Position numbers and translations under genes: made by a program
Notes under the pieces: generated by a model
Databases searched by the model: none
What the model saw: only the letters and a program-made list of their open reading frames with translations
What the model was told of the DNA's origin: nothing
In this document: one piece after another, positions 1 through 8,143 of the stretch
Numbering within the stretch: position 1 is the stretch's first letter
Layout of the letters: every line of letters begins with the position of its first letter
Assembly: GCA_021733665.1 (NCBI GenBank)
Contig: JAHREI010000003.1
Span: 310,001-374,000 of the forward strand
Length of the DNA: 64,000 nt
Source: Bacillus subtilis
Lineage (GTDB): Bacteria; Pseudomonadota; Alphaproteobacteria; Rhizobiales; Rhizobiaceae
Direction of reading: 5' to 3'

Positions 1-2
1 TT

Positions 3-569
3 ATTGCGGCACTCAACCGTGGCAAGCTTCTTGATAATGCATTGATGCTGACCAGTTTTATGACCGTTTCAGCACCACAATTTGTGGTCGCGCTGTTGCT
101 GTTGTTTATCTTTGCAGTCACACTCGGCTGGTTTCCGATCGGCGGCTACGGTACCTTTTCGCATATTGTTCTGCCTGCCTTAACGCTCGGTATTCTCGGA
201 TCCGGTTGGTATTCGCGCATTGTACGCTCATCAATGATTGATGTGTTGCGCGCGGATTTCATCCGCACGGCCCGCGCCAAAGGACTTGGCCGCAGCCGTG
301 TGATTTTCGGTCATGCTTTGCCCAATGCCATTCTGCCGATCATCGCAATGATCGGTATCGATATCGGCATGTTTATGTCCGGTATTGTGGTGGTGGAAAG
401 CGTCTTCGGCTGGCCTGGCATCGGACAGCTTGCATGGCAAGCCATTCAGCGCGTGGATATCCCGATTATCATGGGCGTCACACTGGTCTCTGCCTGCGGC
501 ATTGTGCTGGGCAATCTCATCGCCGATCTGATCTCCCCGCTTATCGATCCGCGCATCAAGCTACGTTGA
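3..569 (+). CDS. ABC transporter permease, DppB/OppB type (5' end outside window)
   Basis: Inner-membrane permease subunit of a peptide/opine/nickel-type ABC importer. The reading frame is open from the first bases of the window, so the N-terminal part lies upstream; about 188 residues are visible. Several hydrophobic segments are seen, followed by the EAA-like loop near residues 80-100 (RTARAKGLGRSRVIFGHALP) that contacts the ATPase, then VVVESVFGWPGIGQL and the DPRIKLR tail, both typical of the B-type permease. The binding-protein gene starts 23 bases downstream, an amidase and a double ATPase follow, so this is one operon. The C-type permease is not in the window; it presumably lies upstream. 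A TTG at 42 could be mistaken for a start, but the frame continues to its left with permease-like sequence. Confidence 0.9.
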   Translation: MAALNRGKLLDNALMLTSFMTVSAPQFVVALLLLFIFAVTLGWFPIGGYGTFSHIVLPALTLGILGSGWYSRIVRSSMIDVLRADFIRTARAKGLGRSRVIFGHALPNAILPIIAMIGIDIGMFMSGIVVVESVFGWPGIGQLAWQAIQRVDIPIIMGVTLVSACGIVLGNLIADLISPLIDPRIKLR

Positions 570-592
570 ATACTTTACACAGGAGTGAGGCA

Positions 593-2221
593 ATGAAGAA
601 ACTATTCCTTTCTACCGCTTTGGCGACTGCTCTGACGGGCTTAGTGGCACTGCAGGCAGCGGTTCCGGCCAATGCACAGGAACCGAAGCACGGCGGTAAT
701 ATGATTGTGACCTATAAGGACGATGTGGCGACACTTGATCCGGCGATCGGCTATGACTGGCAGAACTGGTCGATGATCAAATCGGTCTTTGACGGGTTGA
801 TGGATTATAAACCGGGCACCACGGAACTGCGTCCGGGATTGGCCGAAAAATACGAGATTTCCGAAGACGGCAAAACCTATACATTCACATTGCGCAAAGG
901 CGTTAAATTCCATAACGGCCGCGAAATGACAGCGGATGATGTGGTTTACTCCCTGAACCGCGTTGTCAATCCGGCAACCCAGTCTCCGGGTCAGGGCTTC
1001 TTCTCGATGATCGAAGGCTATGAAGATGCTGCCGCCGGTAAAGCCGCGACACTCTCTGGTGTCAGTGCAAAAGATGCCAATACGGTTGTGATTAAGCTTG
1101 CGCGTCCGGATGCGACCTTCCTGCATATTATGGCGCTGAATTTCTCCTTCATCGTGCCGAAAGAAGCCGTTGAAGCCGCAGGCGCAGACTTTGGTAAAAA
1201 ACCTGTCGGCACCGGTGCCTTCAAACTAACTGAATGGACACTGGGCCAGCGTCTCGTTTTTGAAAAGAATGCTGATTACTGGATTGCCGGTGTGCCTTAT
1301 CTCGACAGCTTTACCGTCGAAGTTGGTCAGGAGCCGGTTGTTGCCCTGCTGCGCGCGCAAAAAGGTGAGATTGATATTCCGGGCGACGGTATCCCGCCGG
1401 CAAAATTTGTCGAGGTCATGAAAGATCCGGAGCAAGCTAAAAATGTCGTTGAAGGCGGCCAGCTTCATACCGGCTATATCACCATGAATGTGACCAAGGC
1501 ACCTTTTGACAAGGTAGAAGTGCGCCGCGCTGTTAATATGGCGATCAATAAAGACCGTATCATTCAGGTCATTAATGGTCGTGCTGTGCCTGCCACCCAG
1601 CCATTGCCGCCATCCATGCCGGGTTATACAAAAGATTACAAAGGCTATGCCTATGATCAGGAAGGTGCCAAGAAACTGCTGGCAGATGCAGGCTATGCGG
1701 ATGGTTTCGAGACCGAACTTTATGTCATGAATACCGACCCGAACCCGCGTATTGCGCAAGCTATTCAGCAGGATCTGAAGGCAATCGGCATTAAAGCCGG
1801 TATCAAGTCTCTTGCACAGGCCAATGTGATCGAGGCTGGTGGCGCAGGCAATGCAGCTATGGTCTGGTCCGGCGGCATGGCATGGATTGCTGATTTCCCG
1901 GATCCGGCCAACTTCTATGGCCCGATCCTTGGTTGCGGCGGTGCTGTGGAAGGCGGCTGGAACTGGTCGAAATACTGTAATGAAGACCTTGATAAAAAGG
2001 CGGCAGAAGCAGACTCCATTGTTGATCCGGCGAAAGCCGGTGAACGTCTGGCGAAATGGTCAGAAGTTTACACCAAAGTCATGGAAGATGCGCCTTGGGC
2101 ACCGGTTTTTAACGAACAGCGCTTCACACTGAAGTCAGCACGTATGGGCGGTGAAGACAGCCTGTATGTCGATCCGGTCTCTATTCCGGTGAATTACGAT
2201 TACGTTTATATCAAGGAGTAA
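593..2221 (+). CDS. ABC transporter substrate-binding protein, SBP_bac_5 family
   Basis: Periplasmic solute receptor of 542 residues for the adjoining importer. The start at ATG 593 is chosen because it follows an AGGAG at 581-585 and opens a clean Sec signal peptide (MKKLF, hydrophobic core, cleavage probably after ANA near residue 28); the frame is open further upstream but only over the end of the permease gene. Family 5 features include GGNMIVTYKDDVATLDPA at the mature N-terminus, FTLRKGVKFHNGREMTADDVVYS near residue 100, and a C-terminal WAPVFNEQR. Family members bind peptides, opines, nickel or glutathione; the ligand cannot be read from sequence. Its placement before an acetamidase/formamidase gene suggests the ligand may carry an amide. 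Confidence 0.9.
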   Translation: MKKLFLSTALATALTGLVALQAAVPANAQEPKHGGNMIVTYKDDVATLDPAIGYDWQNWSMIKSVFDGLMDYKPGTTELRPGLAEKYEISEDGKTYTFTLRKGVKFHNGREMTADDVVYSLNRVVNPATQSPGQGFFSMIEGYEDAAAGKAATLSGVSAKDANTVVIKLARPDATFLHIMALNFSFIVPKEAVEAAGADFGKKPVGTGAFKLTEWTLGQRLVFEKNADYWIAGVPYLDSFTVEVGQEPVVALLRAQKGEIDIPGDGIPPAKFVEVMKDPEQAKNVVEGGQLHTGYITMNVTKAPFDKVEVRRAVNMAINKDRIIQVINGRAVPATQPLPPSMPGYTKDYKGYAYDQEGAKKLLADAGYADGFETELYVMNTDPNPRIAQAIQQDLKAIGIKAGIKSLAQANVIEAGGAGNAAMVWSGGMAWIADFPDPANFYGPILGCGGAVEGGWNWSKYCNEDLDKKAAEADSIVDPAKAGERLAKWSEVYTKVMEDAPWAPVFNEQRFTLKSARMGGEDSLYVDPVSIPVNYDYVYIKE

Positions 2222-2227
2222 GCACGC

Positions 2228-3187
2228 ATGTGCAAGCACTGCAATCACACGATCCATGCGCATCAGCATCACTTTGGCTGGGATAACAGCTTTGCACCTG
2301 CATTGACTGCTGCACCGGGTGAAACGATCCTGTTCCAGTGCCTTGATAGTTCAGGGGGCCAGCTTGGCCCCCGTTCTACCGTCGAGGATGTCAAAGCGCT
2401 GGATTTTGCTAAGATCAACCCTGTTTCCGGCCCGATCTTTGTAGACGGAGCCAAACCGGGTGATGTGCTGAAAGTTACCATTGAAAGCTTTACACCACAG
2501 CTTCGCGAAGGTGCGGGCTTTGGCTGGACAGCGAATATTCCGGGCTTCGGCCTGCTGACAGATCAGTTCCCTGATCCTGCATTGCAGGTCTGGAGGTTTG
2601 ATGCCTCCAGCATGGAGCCGGCTTTGTTCGGCAAGCATGGTCGTGTGCCGCTCAAGCCTTTTGCAGGTACAATCGGTAATGCACTCGCGGAAAAAGGCCA
2701 TCATTCGGTTGTTCCGCCACGCCGCGTCGGCGGTAATCTCGACATCCGCGATCTCGCGGCAGGAACCACACTTTATCTGCCGGTTGAAGTGGACGGCGCA
2801 TTGTTCTCAGTCGGTGACACGCATGCTGCGCAGGGTGACGGTGAAGTTTGCGGCACCGCAATTGAAAGCCCGTTTGATGTGGTTCTGACACTTGATCTCA
2901 TCAAAGATCAGCCGCTGAAAACTCCGCGTTTCACCACACCGGGACCAGTGACACGTCACCTTGATGCCAAGGGCTATGAAGTCACCACAGGTATCGGCCC
3001 TGATCTCTGGGCTGCGGCACGTGATGCGGTGGCAAACATGGTCGATCTTCTGGCTACCACACAGAAGATGGATCCGGTTGATGCCTATATGCTGGTTTCA
3101 ACCTGCGGTGATCTGCGTATCTCCGAAATCGTGGACATGCCGAATGTTGTTGTAAGCTTTTACTTCCCGAGGGTTGTATTCGAATGA
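2228..3187 (+). CDS. acetamidase/formamidase family protein
   Basis: A 319-residue member of the FmdA/AmdA family, enzymes that hydrolyse formamide, acetamide or related short amides to the acid and ammonia. Family signs are HHFGWDNS at residues 17-24, the PGETILFQCLDSSGGQ stretch, GPIFVDGAKPGDVL in the first third, GDTHAAQGDGEVCGTAIE near 200 and the C-terminal MLVSTCGDLRISEIVDMPN. The Shine-Dalgarno AAGGAG lies just inside the upstream gene. The first 16 residues form a short Cys/His-rich extension (C2, C5, H4, H7, H10, H12, H14, H15) that I do not remember as part of the family core. The stop overlaps the ATPase start by 4 bases, so translation is coupled. The cognate amide is unknown, but import followed by hydrolysis is a reasonable inference. 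Confidence 0.88.
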   Translation: MCKHCNHTIHAHQHHFGWDNSFAPALTAAPGETILFQCLDSSGGQLGPRSTVEDVKALDFAKINPVSGPIFVDGAKPGDVLKVTIESFTPQLREGAGFGWTANIPGFGLLTDQFPDPALQVWRFDASSMEPALFGKHGRVPLKPFAGTIGNALAEKGHHSVVPPRRVGGNLDIRDLAAGTTLYLPVEVDGALFSVGDTHAAQGDGEVCGTAIESPFDVVLTLDLIKDQPLKTPRFTTPGPVTRHLDAKGYEVTTGIGPDLWAAARDAVANMVDLLATTQKMDPVDAYMLVSTCGDLRISEIVDMPNVVVSFYFPRVVFE

Positions 3188-4953
3188 GTGCTGCATTGCT
3201 TTCTCCCGTTGTTGATGTTCCGGCGGATGTCGTTCTGTCCGTCCGGAATTTACAGGTTTCCGCCCGTTCTGAAGACGGGTTGATACCGCTTGTGCAGGGG
3301 CTCAGTTTCGACTTGCGTCGAGGCGAGACACTGGCAATTGCGGGGGAAAGCGGTTCAGGCAAATCGATTACCTCGCTTGCCTGTATGGGGTTGTTACCGC
3401 AGCCTCAGGTGCGGGTGACCGGCGGTTCCATTCACTTTGGTGATGTGGAGCTGACCGGCCTTCCCGAGAGGAAAATGCAGGACATCCGCGGTGCGCGTAT
3501 CGCCATGATTTTTCAGGAGCCGATGACAGCGCTCAATCCGGTGATGACAATCGGGCGGCAGCTGGTTGAGGCAATTCGTGCGCATGAACCGCTTTCAGTC
3601 TCCCAAGCACGTGCCCGCGCATTGGAAGCCGTACGGGCTGTAAGGCTGTCGCAGCCGAAAAAACGGCTGGAACAATATCCGCATGAATTATCCGGTGGTA
3701 TGCGTCAGCGCGTGATGATTGCTATGGCCATCGCGTTGCGACCGGCTTTGCTGATTGCCGATGAACCGACAACTGCACTCGATGTGACTGTCCAGCGTGA
3801 AGTGCTGGATTTGTTGCGCGATTTGCAAAAAGAACTGGGCACTGCTGTTATCCTGATTACCCATGATATGGGCGTTGTCGCTGAAATGGCCGACCGTGTC
3901 ATTGTCATGCGCAAAGGACAGATGGTGGAAACGGCAACAACGGTTGATCTGTTTGACGCACCACAGGAACAATATACCAAAGACTTGCTGGCGGCTGTGC
4001 CGCGCATTGGTGCCGGCGCCAAGCGACCGCTGCATGACAATCGCGAAGTACTGGTGCGCTACGACGATGTGTCGGTAAAGTTTGCCATACGGCAAGGCCT
4101 GCTGGGGCGTGTTGCAGCTAATGTCCATGCCGTTGAGCATGTATCGCTGGATATTTATCGAGGCGAAACTTTGTCTCTCGTCGGTGAGTCCGGATGCGGG
4201 AAATCCACTATGGCGAAAGCGCTGGTCGGACTGGTGCAGCACAGCGGCCGCATTGAGGTTGCCGGACAGGCTCTGAGCGATCTGAATCATAAAGGACGTA
4301 AGGCAATACGCCGTGAATTACAGATCGTATTTCAGGATCCTATGGCTGCACTTGATGCACGCATGACCATTGGCGAACTTATTCGTGAGCCATTGGTTAT
4401 TCACGGTATTGGCACGCCTGCGGAACAAAAAGCACGTGTCTGCGAGTTGCTGGAGCGGGTGGAGCTGTCTGCCGCAGTTTATGACCGCTATCCGCATCAG
4501 TTCTCCGGTGGCCAGCGCCAGCGTATTTGCATTGCCCGGGCTCTGGCACTCAAGCCCAAACTGATCGTCTGCGATGAAAGTGTTGCGGCACTTGATGTAT
4601 CAATTCAGGCTAAAGTGCTGGAATTGCTACGTGACCTGCAAAAAGAAACCGGCGTCACCTATCTGTTTATCAGTCACGATATGGCCGTGGTCGAAAATAT
4701 TTCTGATAGGGTGGCGGTGATGTATCTTGGACAGATTGTGGAAATGGGAACACGCGCGCAGCTATTCAGCAATCCGCAGCATGCCTATACCAAGCGCTTA
4801 CTCGCTGCAGTGCCGGTGCCTGATCCGCGTCGCGAACGTGGTGAGGTCTCACGTCTGACCGGAGATATTCCAAGCCCCGTCTGGAAGGCAGGACAACAAC
4901 CGGAACGTGTTCAGCTGGCGGATATCGGCGGCGGGCATCTGGTTGCCCGCTAA
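3184..4953 (+). CDS. ABC transporter double ATP-binding protein, DppD-DppF fusion
   Basis: A 589-residue protein carrying both nucleotide-binding domains of a dipeptide/oligopeptide-type importer in one chain. Domain 1 has Walker A GESGSGKS at 54-61, signature LSGGMRQR near 169-176 and Walker [13 protein letters not shown] just after. Domain 2 has Walker A GESGCGKST from 334, signature FSGGQRQR near 440 and LIVCDESVAALD as Walker B, where the usual DEP is DES. Each domain ends with the oligopeptide-type tail (YTKDLLAAVP and YTKRLLAAVP). Such fusions (GsiA-like) are common and replace separate D and F genes. The start overlaps the amidase stop by 4 bases. It ends 21 bases from a convergent LysR gene. 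Confidence 0.93.
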   Translation: MSAALLSPVVDVPADVVLSVRNLQVSARSEDGLIPLVQGLSFDLRRGETLAIAGESGSGKSITSLACMGLLPQPQVRVTGGSIHFGDVELTGLPERKMQDIRGARIAMIFQEPMTALNPVMTIGRQLVEAIRAHEPLSVSQARARALEAVRAVRLSQPKKRLEQYPHELSGGMRQRVMIAMAIALRPALLIADEPTTALDVTVQREVLDLLRDLQKELGTAVILITHDMGVVAEMADRVIVMRKGQMVETATTVDLFDAPQEQYTKDLLAAVPRIGAGAKRPLHDNREVLVRYDDVSVKFAIRQGLLGRVAANVHAVEHVSLDIYRGETLSLVGESGCGKSTMAKALVGLVQHSGRIEVAGQALSDLNHKGRKAIRRELQIVFQDPMAALDARMTIGELIREPLVIHGIGTPAEQKARVCELLERVELSAAVYDRYPHQFSGGQRQRICIARALALKPKLIVCDESVAALDVSIQAKVLELLRDLQKETGVTYLFISHDMAVVENISDRVAVMYLGQIVEMGTRAQLFSNPQHAYTKRLLAAVPVPDPRRERGEVSRLTGDIPSPVWKAGQQPERVQLADIGGGHLVAR

Positions 4954-4974
4954 AATCTTGTTGTGCAGTCTATG

Positions 4975-5895
4975 CTATGATGATGGCCGGAACTTTGTCC
5001 GGTAGGCTTCAACCTGCCCGACAATAAAGTCTTTGATTGAGCGGGTGCGTGAAGGATAGCGCGGATTTTCGTGTGTTACGATCCAGTATGACCGTACGAA
5101 ACTAATATCTCCGGTCAGCAATCGCACCAGTTCAGGATGATTATCGGCAATAAAACACGGCAGCAAGGCTACGCCCAATCCCTGACAGGTTGCATCTACC
5201 TGTGTCAGAATATTCGAAACCTGCAAATCTGCATCACGGTGGGGCAGATAATCGCGCAAATAATCATGTGCCGGTGTCGGCAGATAATCGGGAATATAGC
5301 CAATGACAAAATGGCGGTCGATATCTGATGGCGCAGCGATATTATCATGCGATTGCAGATAGCTGCGGCTGCAATATAAACCATATTCATAATCGCATAA
5401 TTTACGTGAGACCAGAGGTCCGAGCGTCGGACGCTCCATCATAATCGCAATATCCGCCTCACGTTTGGTCAGGCTCAGAATAGAAGGATTTGCGATCAGT
5501 TCAATACGAACTGCGGCCAGTTCTGCTGGCAGGTGGTATAGCCTGCGCACGAAAAAACTTGAGGAAAAACCCTCGGGCATTGTCAGGCGTATAGGTCCGG
5601 CAAGGGCATTTACTTCTGCTGAAACATCCGTGCGGATACGAATAACCGCGCTTTCCATTTGCTGAACTTCCGCTGCAAGCTTTTGACCCGCTTCGGTAAT
5701 TTTATAACCCGTCGGAGAGCGCTCAAACAACAACACCCGCAGATTGGCCTCCAGAGAGGTTATACGGCGGCTCAGTGTTGAATGATCCAGTCCCAACCGG
5801 CGTGCAGCGACAGTCAGCCGTCCCATACGGGCAACGGCCAGAAAAGCCCGTAGATCGTCCCAATCGAGTTCAGAGGTATGGGAATTTTCGCACAT
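4975..5895 (-). CDS. LysR-family transcriptional regulator
   Basis: A 306-residue LysR regulator. The N-terminal winged helix-turn-helix lies at about residues 10-68 (LRAFLAVARMGRLTVAARRL, then DHSTLSRRITSLE), followed by the linker helix and an effector-binding domain. The gene is transcribed divergently from the sugar-acid operon that begins at 6019, with about 120 bases between them, the classical arrangement for a LysR protein that controls its neighbour. A 6-bp inverted repeat sits in that gap at 5917-5942. On its other side it converges on the amidase/ABC operon, so control of that operon is possible but less likely. The effector is not known. Confidence 0.9.
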   Translation of the reverse strand: MCENSHTSELDWDDLRAFLAVARMGRLTVAARRLGLDHSTLSRRITSLEANLRVLLFERSPTGYKITEAGQKLAAEVQQMESAVIRIRTDVSAEVNALAGPIRLTMPEGFSSSFFVRRLYHLPAELAAVRIELIANPSILSLTKREADIAIMMERPTLGPLVSRKLCDYEYGLYCSRSYLQSHDNIAAPSDIDRHFVIGYIPDYLPTPAHDYLRDYLPHRDADLQVSNILTQVDATCQGLGVALLPCFIADNHPELVRLLTGDISFVRSYWIVTHENPRYPSRTRSIKDFIVGQVEAYRTKFRPSS

Positions 5896-5916
5896 CTGCT
5901 TTGTTTATCTGCGAAT

Positions 5917-5942
5917 TTACAACAATGCAAATGAGTTTGTAA
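5917..5942. promoter_or_regulatory. candidate LysR operator between divergent genes
   Basis: Perfect inverted repeat TTACAA - 14 bases - TTGTAA, flanked by further A/T symmetry, located 22 bases before the LysR start and about 77 bases before the oxidoreductase start. Interrupted dyads of this kind in a divergent promoter are where LysR proteins usually bind. The arms are short and A/T-rich, so a chance match cannot be excluded. Confidence 0.35.
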
Positions 5943-6018
5943 TTTCAGGTCTGTGTCTGACTGGTCTGTGGAGGGAGCAGCCGGACAACATAGTAAGCAA
6001 GTCTCTGGGAGCTATCAC

Positions 6019-7365
6019 ATGTCAATGTTTGACAAACTCCGCGCGCTCGATGCCGCAGGAAAATCCGTGCGCGTCGGTATTATCGGTGCTGGTAAATTCG
6101 GCTCAATGTATCTGTCGCAAGTCAATCGCACACCGGGTGTGCATCTGGTTGGTGTGTCCGATCTTAATATTCCGAATGCCTATGCATCGCTGCGCCGTGT
6201 CGGCTGGGCAGACGAGCAATTCTCCGCCAAGTCTTTTGAGGAAGCCTATAAAGCCGGTTCGACTTTTGTCACCGATAATGCCGCAGATATGATTGCGAGC
6301 CCTTTCATTGATGTGATTATTGATGCAACTGGTCATCCGGCTGCCGGTGTACGCCATGTTTTGTTGGCTTGCGAACATCGCAAACATATCGTGATGGTCA
6401 ATGTTGAAGCTGATGTGCTTGCAGGCCCGCTGCTGGCGAAAAAAGCAGAAGAAGCCGGTATTATCTACTCCATGGCAGCCGGTGATCAGCCATCACTGAT
6501 CGCCGAGCTTTGTGACTGGGCTCGTTGCACCGGTTTCGATGTAGTCTGCGCCGGTAAAGGCACCAAATATCTGCCAGTTTATCACAAATCGACACCTGAA
6601 ACTGTTTGGGGACATTACGGTTTTTCACCGGAACAGGTTGCCGGTGGTGATTTCAACCCAAAAATGTTCAACTCTTTCCTCGATGGCACCAAGTCAGCTT
6701 TGGAAATGGCAGCAGTTGCCAATGGCTGTGAATTATTGCCGCCTGACGACGGTTTGCTCTTTCCGGCCTGTGGCGCGGATGATCTCCAGACAGTACTGCG
6801 CCCTGAGGAATATGGCGGCATTCTTAAACGTCGCGGCACGGTGGAAGTTGTGTCCTCCGTTGAGCGTGACGGTCGTCCGGTGTTCCGCGATCTGCGCTGG
6901 GGCGTTTATGTGGTGATTGAAGGGGAAACCCAGTATGTCCGTGATTGTTTCAAACAATATGGTCTTCTGACGGATTCTACCGGTCGCTTTGCCGCAACCT
7001 ATAAACCTTATCACCTGATCGGACTGGAGCTGGGTGTTTCAGTTGCTTCTATCGCTACACGTCAGGAGCCGACCGGTCGCACCAAGGGCTGGAGTGCTGA
7101 TGTTGTCGCTGTTGCAAAACGCGGGCTGCAAGCGGGTGAAATGCTGGATGGTGAAGGCGGTTACACTGTTTACGGCAAGGTCATTCCGGCCGCGACATCG
7201 TCCAGACTGGATGCCGTTCCGATTGGTCTTGCCCACGGCATGAAGCTGAAAAACAACATCGCCGATGGTCAGGTCGTCTGCTGGTCAGATGTTGAGTATG
7301 ACGCGAATGACGTCACCATTCGCTTGCGCAAAGAAATGGAAAAACAGTTTCTTGCCACGGTCTGA
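6019..7365 (+). CDS. NAD(P)-dependent oxidoreductase with homoserine-dehydrogenase-like fold and SAF domain
   Basis: A 448-residue protein. The Rossmann motif GAGKFG is at residues 23-28, followed by a homoserine-dehydrogenase-like NAD-binding domain; the last third (LGVSVASIATRQEP onward, with VVAVAKRGLQAGEMLDGEGGYTVYGKVIPA) resembles a SAF domain. I choose ATG 6019 because GGGAG lies 8-12 bases upstream and the Rossmann fold then starts at the usual distance; the frame stays open upstream to 5953 but that adds only unconserved residues. Relatives occur in rhizobial sugar-acid gene clusters, and I do not know a firmly established reaction. As first gene of the operon it may oxidise or isomerise the incoming acid. 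It is unlikely to be a biosynthetic homoserine dehydrogenase. Confidence 0.8.
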   Translation: MSMFDKLRALDAAGKSVRVGIIGAGKFGSMYLSQVNRTPGVHLVGVSDLNIPNAYASLRRVGWADEQFSAKSFEEAYKAGSTFVTDNAADMIASPFIDVIIDATGHPAAGVRHVLLACEHRKHIVMVNVEADVLAGPLLAKKAEEAGIIYSMAAGDQPSLIAELCDWARCTGFDVVCAGKGTKYLPVYHKSTPETVWGHYGFSPEQVAGGDFNPKMFNSFLDGTKSALEMAAVANGCELLPPDDGLLFPACGADDLQTVLRPEEYGGILKRRGTVEVVSSVERDGRPVFRDLRWGVYVVIEGETQYVRDCFKQYGLLTDSTGRFAATYKPYHLIGLELGVSVASIATRQEPTGRTKGWSADVVAVAKRGLQAGEMLDGEGGYTVYGKVIPAATSSRLDAVPIGLAHGMKLKNNIADGQVVCWSDVEYDANDVTIRLRKEMEKQFLATV

Positions 7366-7387
7366 CCGCGCGAAACAGATAGAATGC

Positions 7388-7420
7388 CCTGCCCTGTTTC
7401 TGAGGAGATGACAGGACAGG
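7388..7420 (+). other. intercistronic hairpin
   Basis: CCTGCCCTGT pairs with ACAGGACAGG (one mismatch) around a 13-base loop in the gap between the oxidoreductase and cupin genes. There is no U-tract after it, so it looks like an mRNA-stabilising or processing element rather than a terminator. Confidence 0.45.
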
Positions 7421-7451
7421 CTGCTTAATAAAAGAACCAGAGGATATCAAA

Positions 7452-8072
7452 ATGTCTGCTGAGATTTTAGGCATAAAGCTCAATAACGGTACCCGTATAA
7501 CCCATGGCAGCGGTGCGAATGTAAAGATTCCGCTTGAAGGTTTTCCGGTCACCATGCATGAGCTTTATACCGGCCATGATGATGGTGAAAAACTGTCATT
7601 CGAGGGGCAGTTCGGTTTTATCGAATTCCATACTGACTGCCGTTTGCCACGTCATATCCATATGATCCGCGATACAGAATCCGGCGAATTGAAAATGCTG
7701 CCGGAGCGTATTCTCGTTCTGAACGGTGTGGGTATTACCGAATTATGCGGTGAATATTTTGTCGTAGCACCCGGCAGCCTTGTCGATATTCCGGTCGGTG
7801 TTCCGCATACATGGAATGCCTGTCCTGCCGGTGTGAAACTACCGGACGGTACTGTTTCTGATGGTCGATTTACGATGGTTTATAACTATTCGGAGCAAAC
7901 AAGTTTCTTTCCGACCGAACAAACCGAGCTGCTTACCAAAGCAGATGAGTATGTTGCTTATGAAGGGGACTTGCAATCAATCCGTTTTCCGGTCTTGTCA
8001 AAAGAAGACGTCGTCAGCACGGCAAAACTCGTCTGGAACAAAGACCTGCGGGAAGATCTTGAACTAGCCTGA
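7452..8072 (+). CDS. cupin-domain protein
   Basis: A 206-residue single-cupin protein. Metal ligands are visible as H68 and H70 (PRHIHM) in motif 1 and H119 (VGVPHTW) in motif 2. The start ATG 7452 has AGAGGA upstream. Cupins in sugar catabolic operons are often isomerases, lactonases or small dioxygenases; nothing here separates these options. Its place directly after the SAF-domain oxidoreductase suggests that both act on the same substrate. No signal peptide is seen, so it should be cytosolic. Confidence 0.8.
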   Translation: MSAEILGIKLNNGTRITHGSGANVKIPLEGFPVTMHELYTGHDDGEKLSFEGQFGFIEFHTDCRLPRHIHMIRDTESGELKMLPERILVLNGVGITELCGEYFVVAPGSLVDIPVGVPHTWNACPAGVKLPDGTVSDGRFTMVYNYSEQTSFFPTEQTELLTKADEYVAYEGDLQSIRFPVLSKEDVVSTAKLVWNKDLREDLELA

Positions 8073-8082
8073 CCAAATTCTG

Positions 8083-8107
8083 ACCGCCGGTTCTGAACCG
8101 GCGGTTT
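8083..8107 (+). other. intercistronic hairpin between cupin and permease genes
   Basis: A perfect 10-bp stem (ACCGCCGGTT / AACCGGCGGT) with a 3-base loop and two or three U residues after it. It starts 10 bases after the cupin stop. The U-tract is too short for a strong terminator, so partial termination or mRNA stabilisation is likely. Confidence 0.55.
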
Positions 8108-8143
8108 GCCATCATGTATGAACATATTTCAGGGGAGGAAGAA

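Noticed and set aside
434-592. Upstream extension of the binding-protein gene into the permease gene
   Set aside because: The signal peptide and AGGAG place the start at 593; the extension overlaps the permease coding sequence in another frame.
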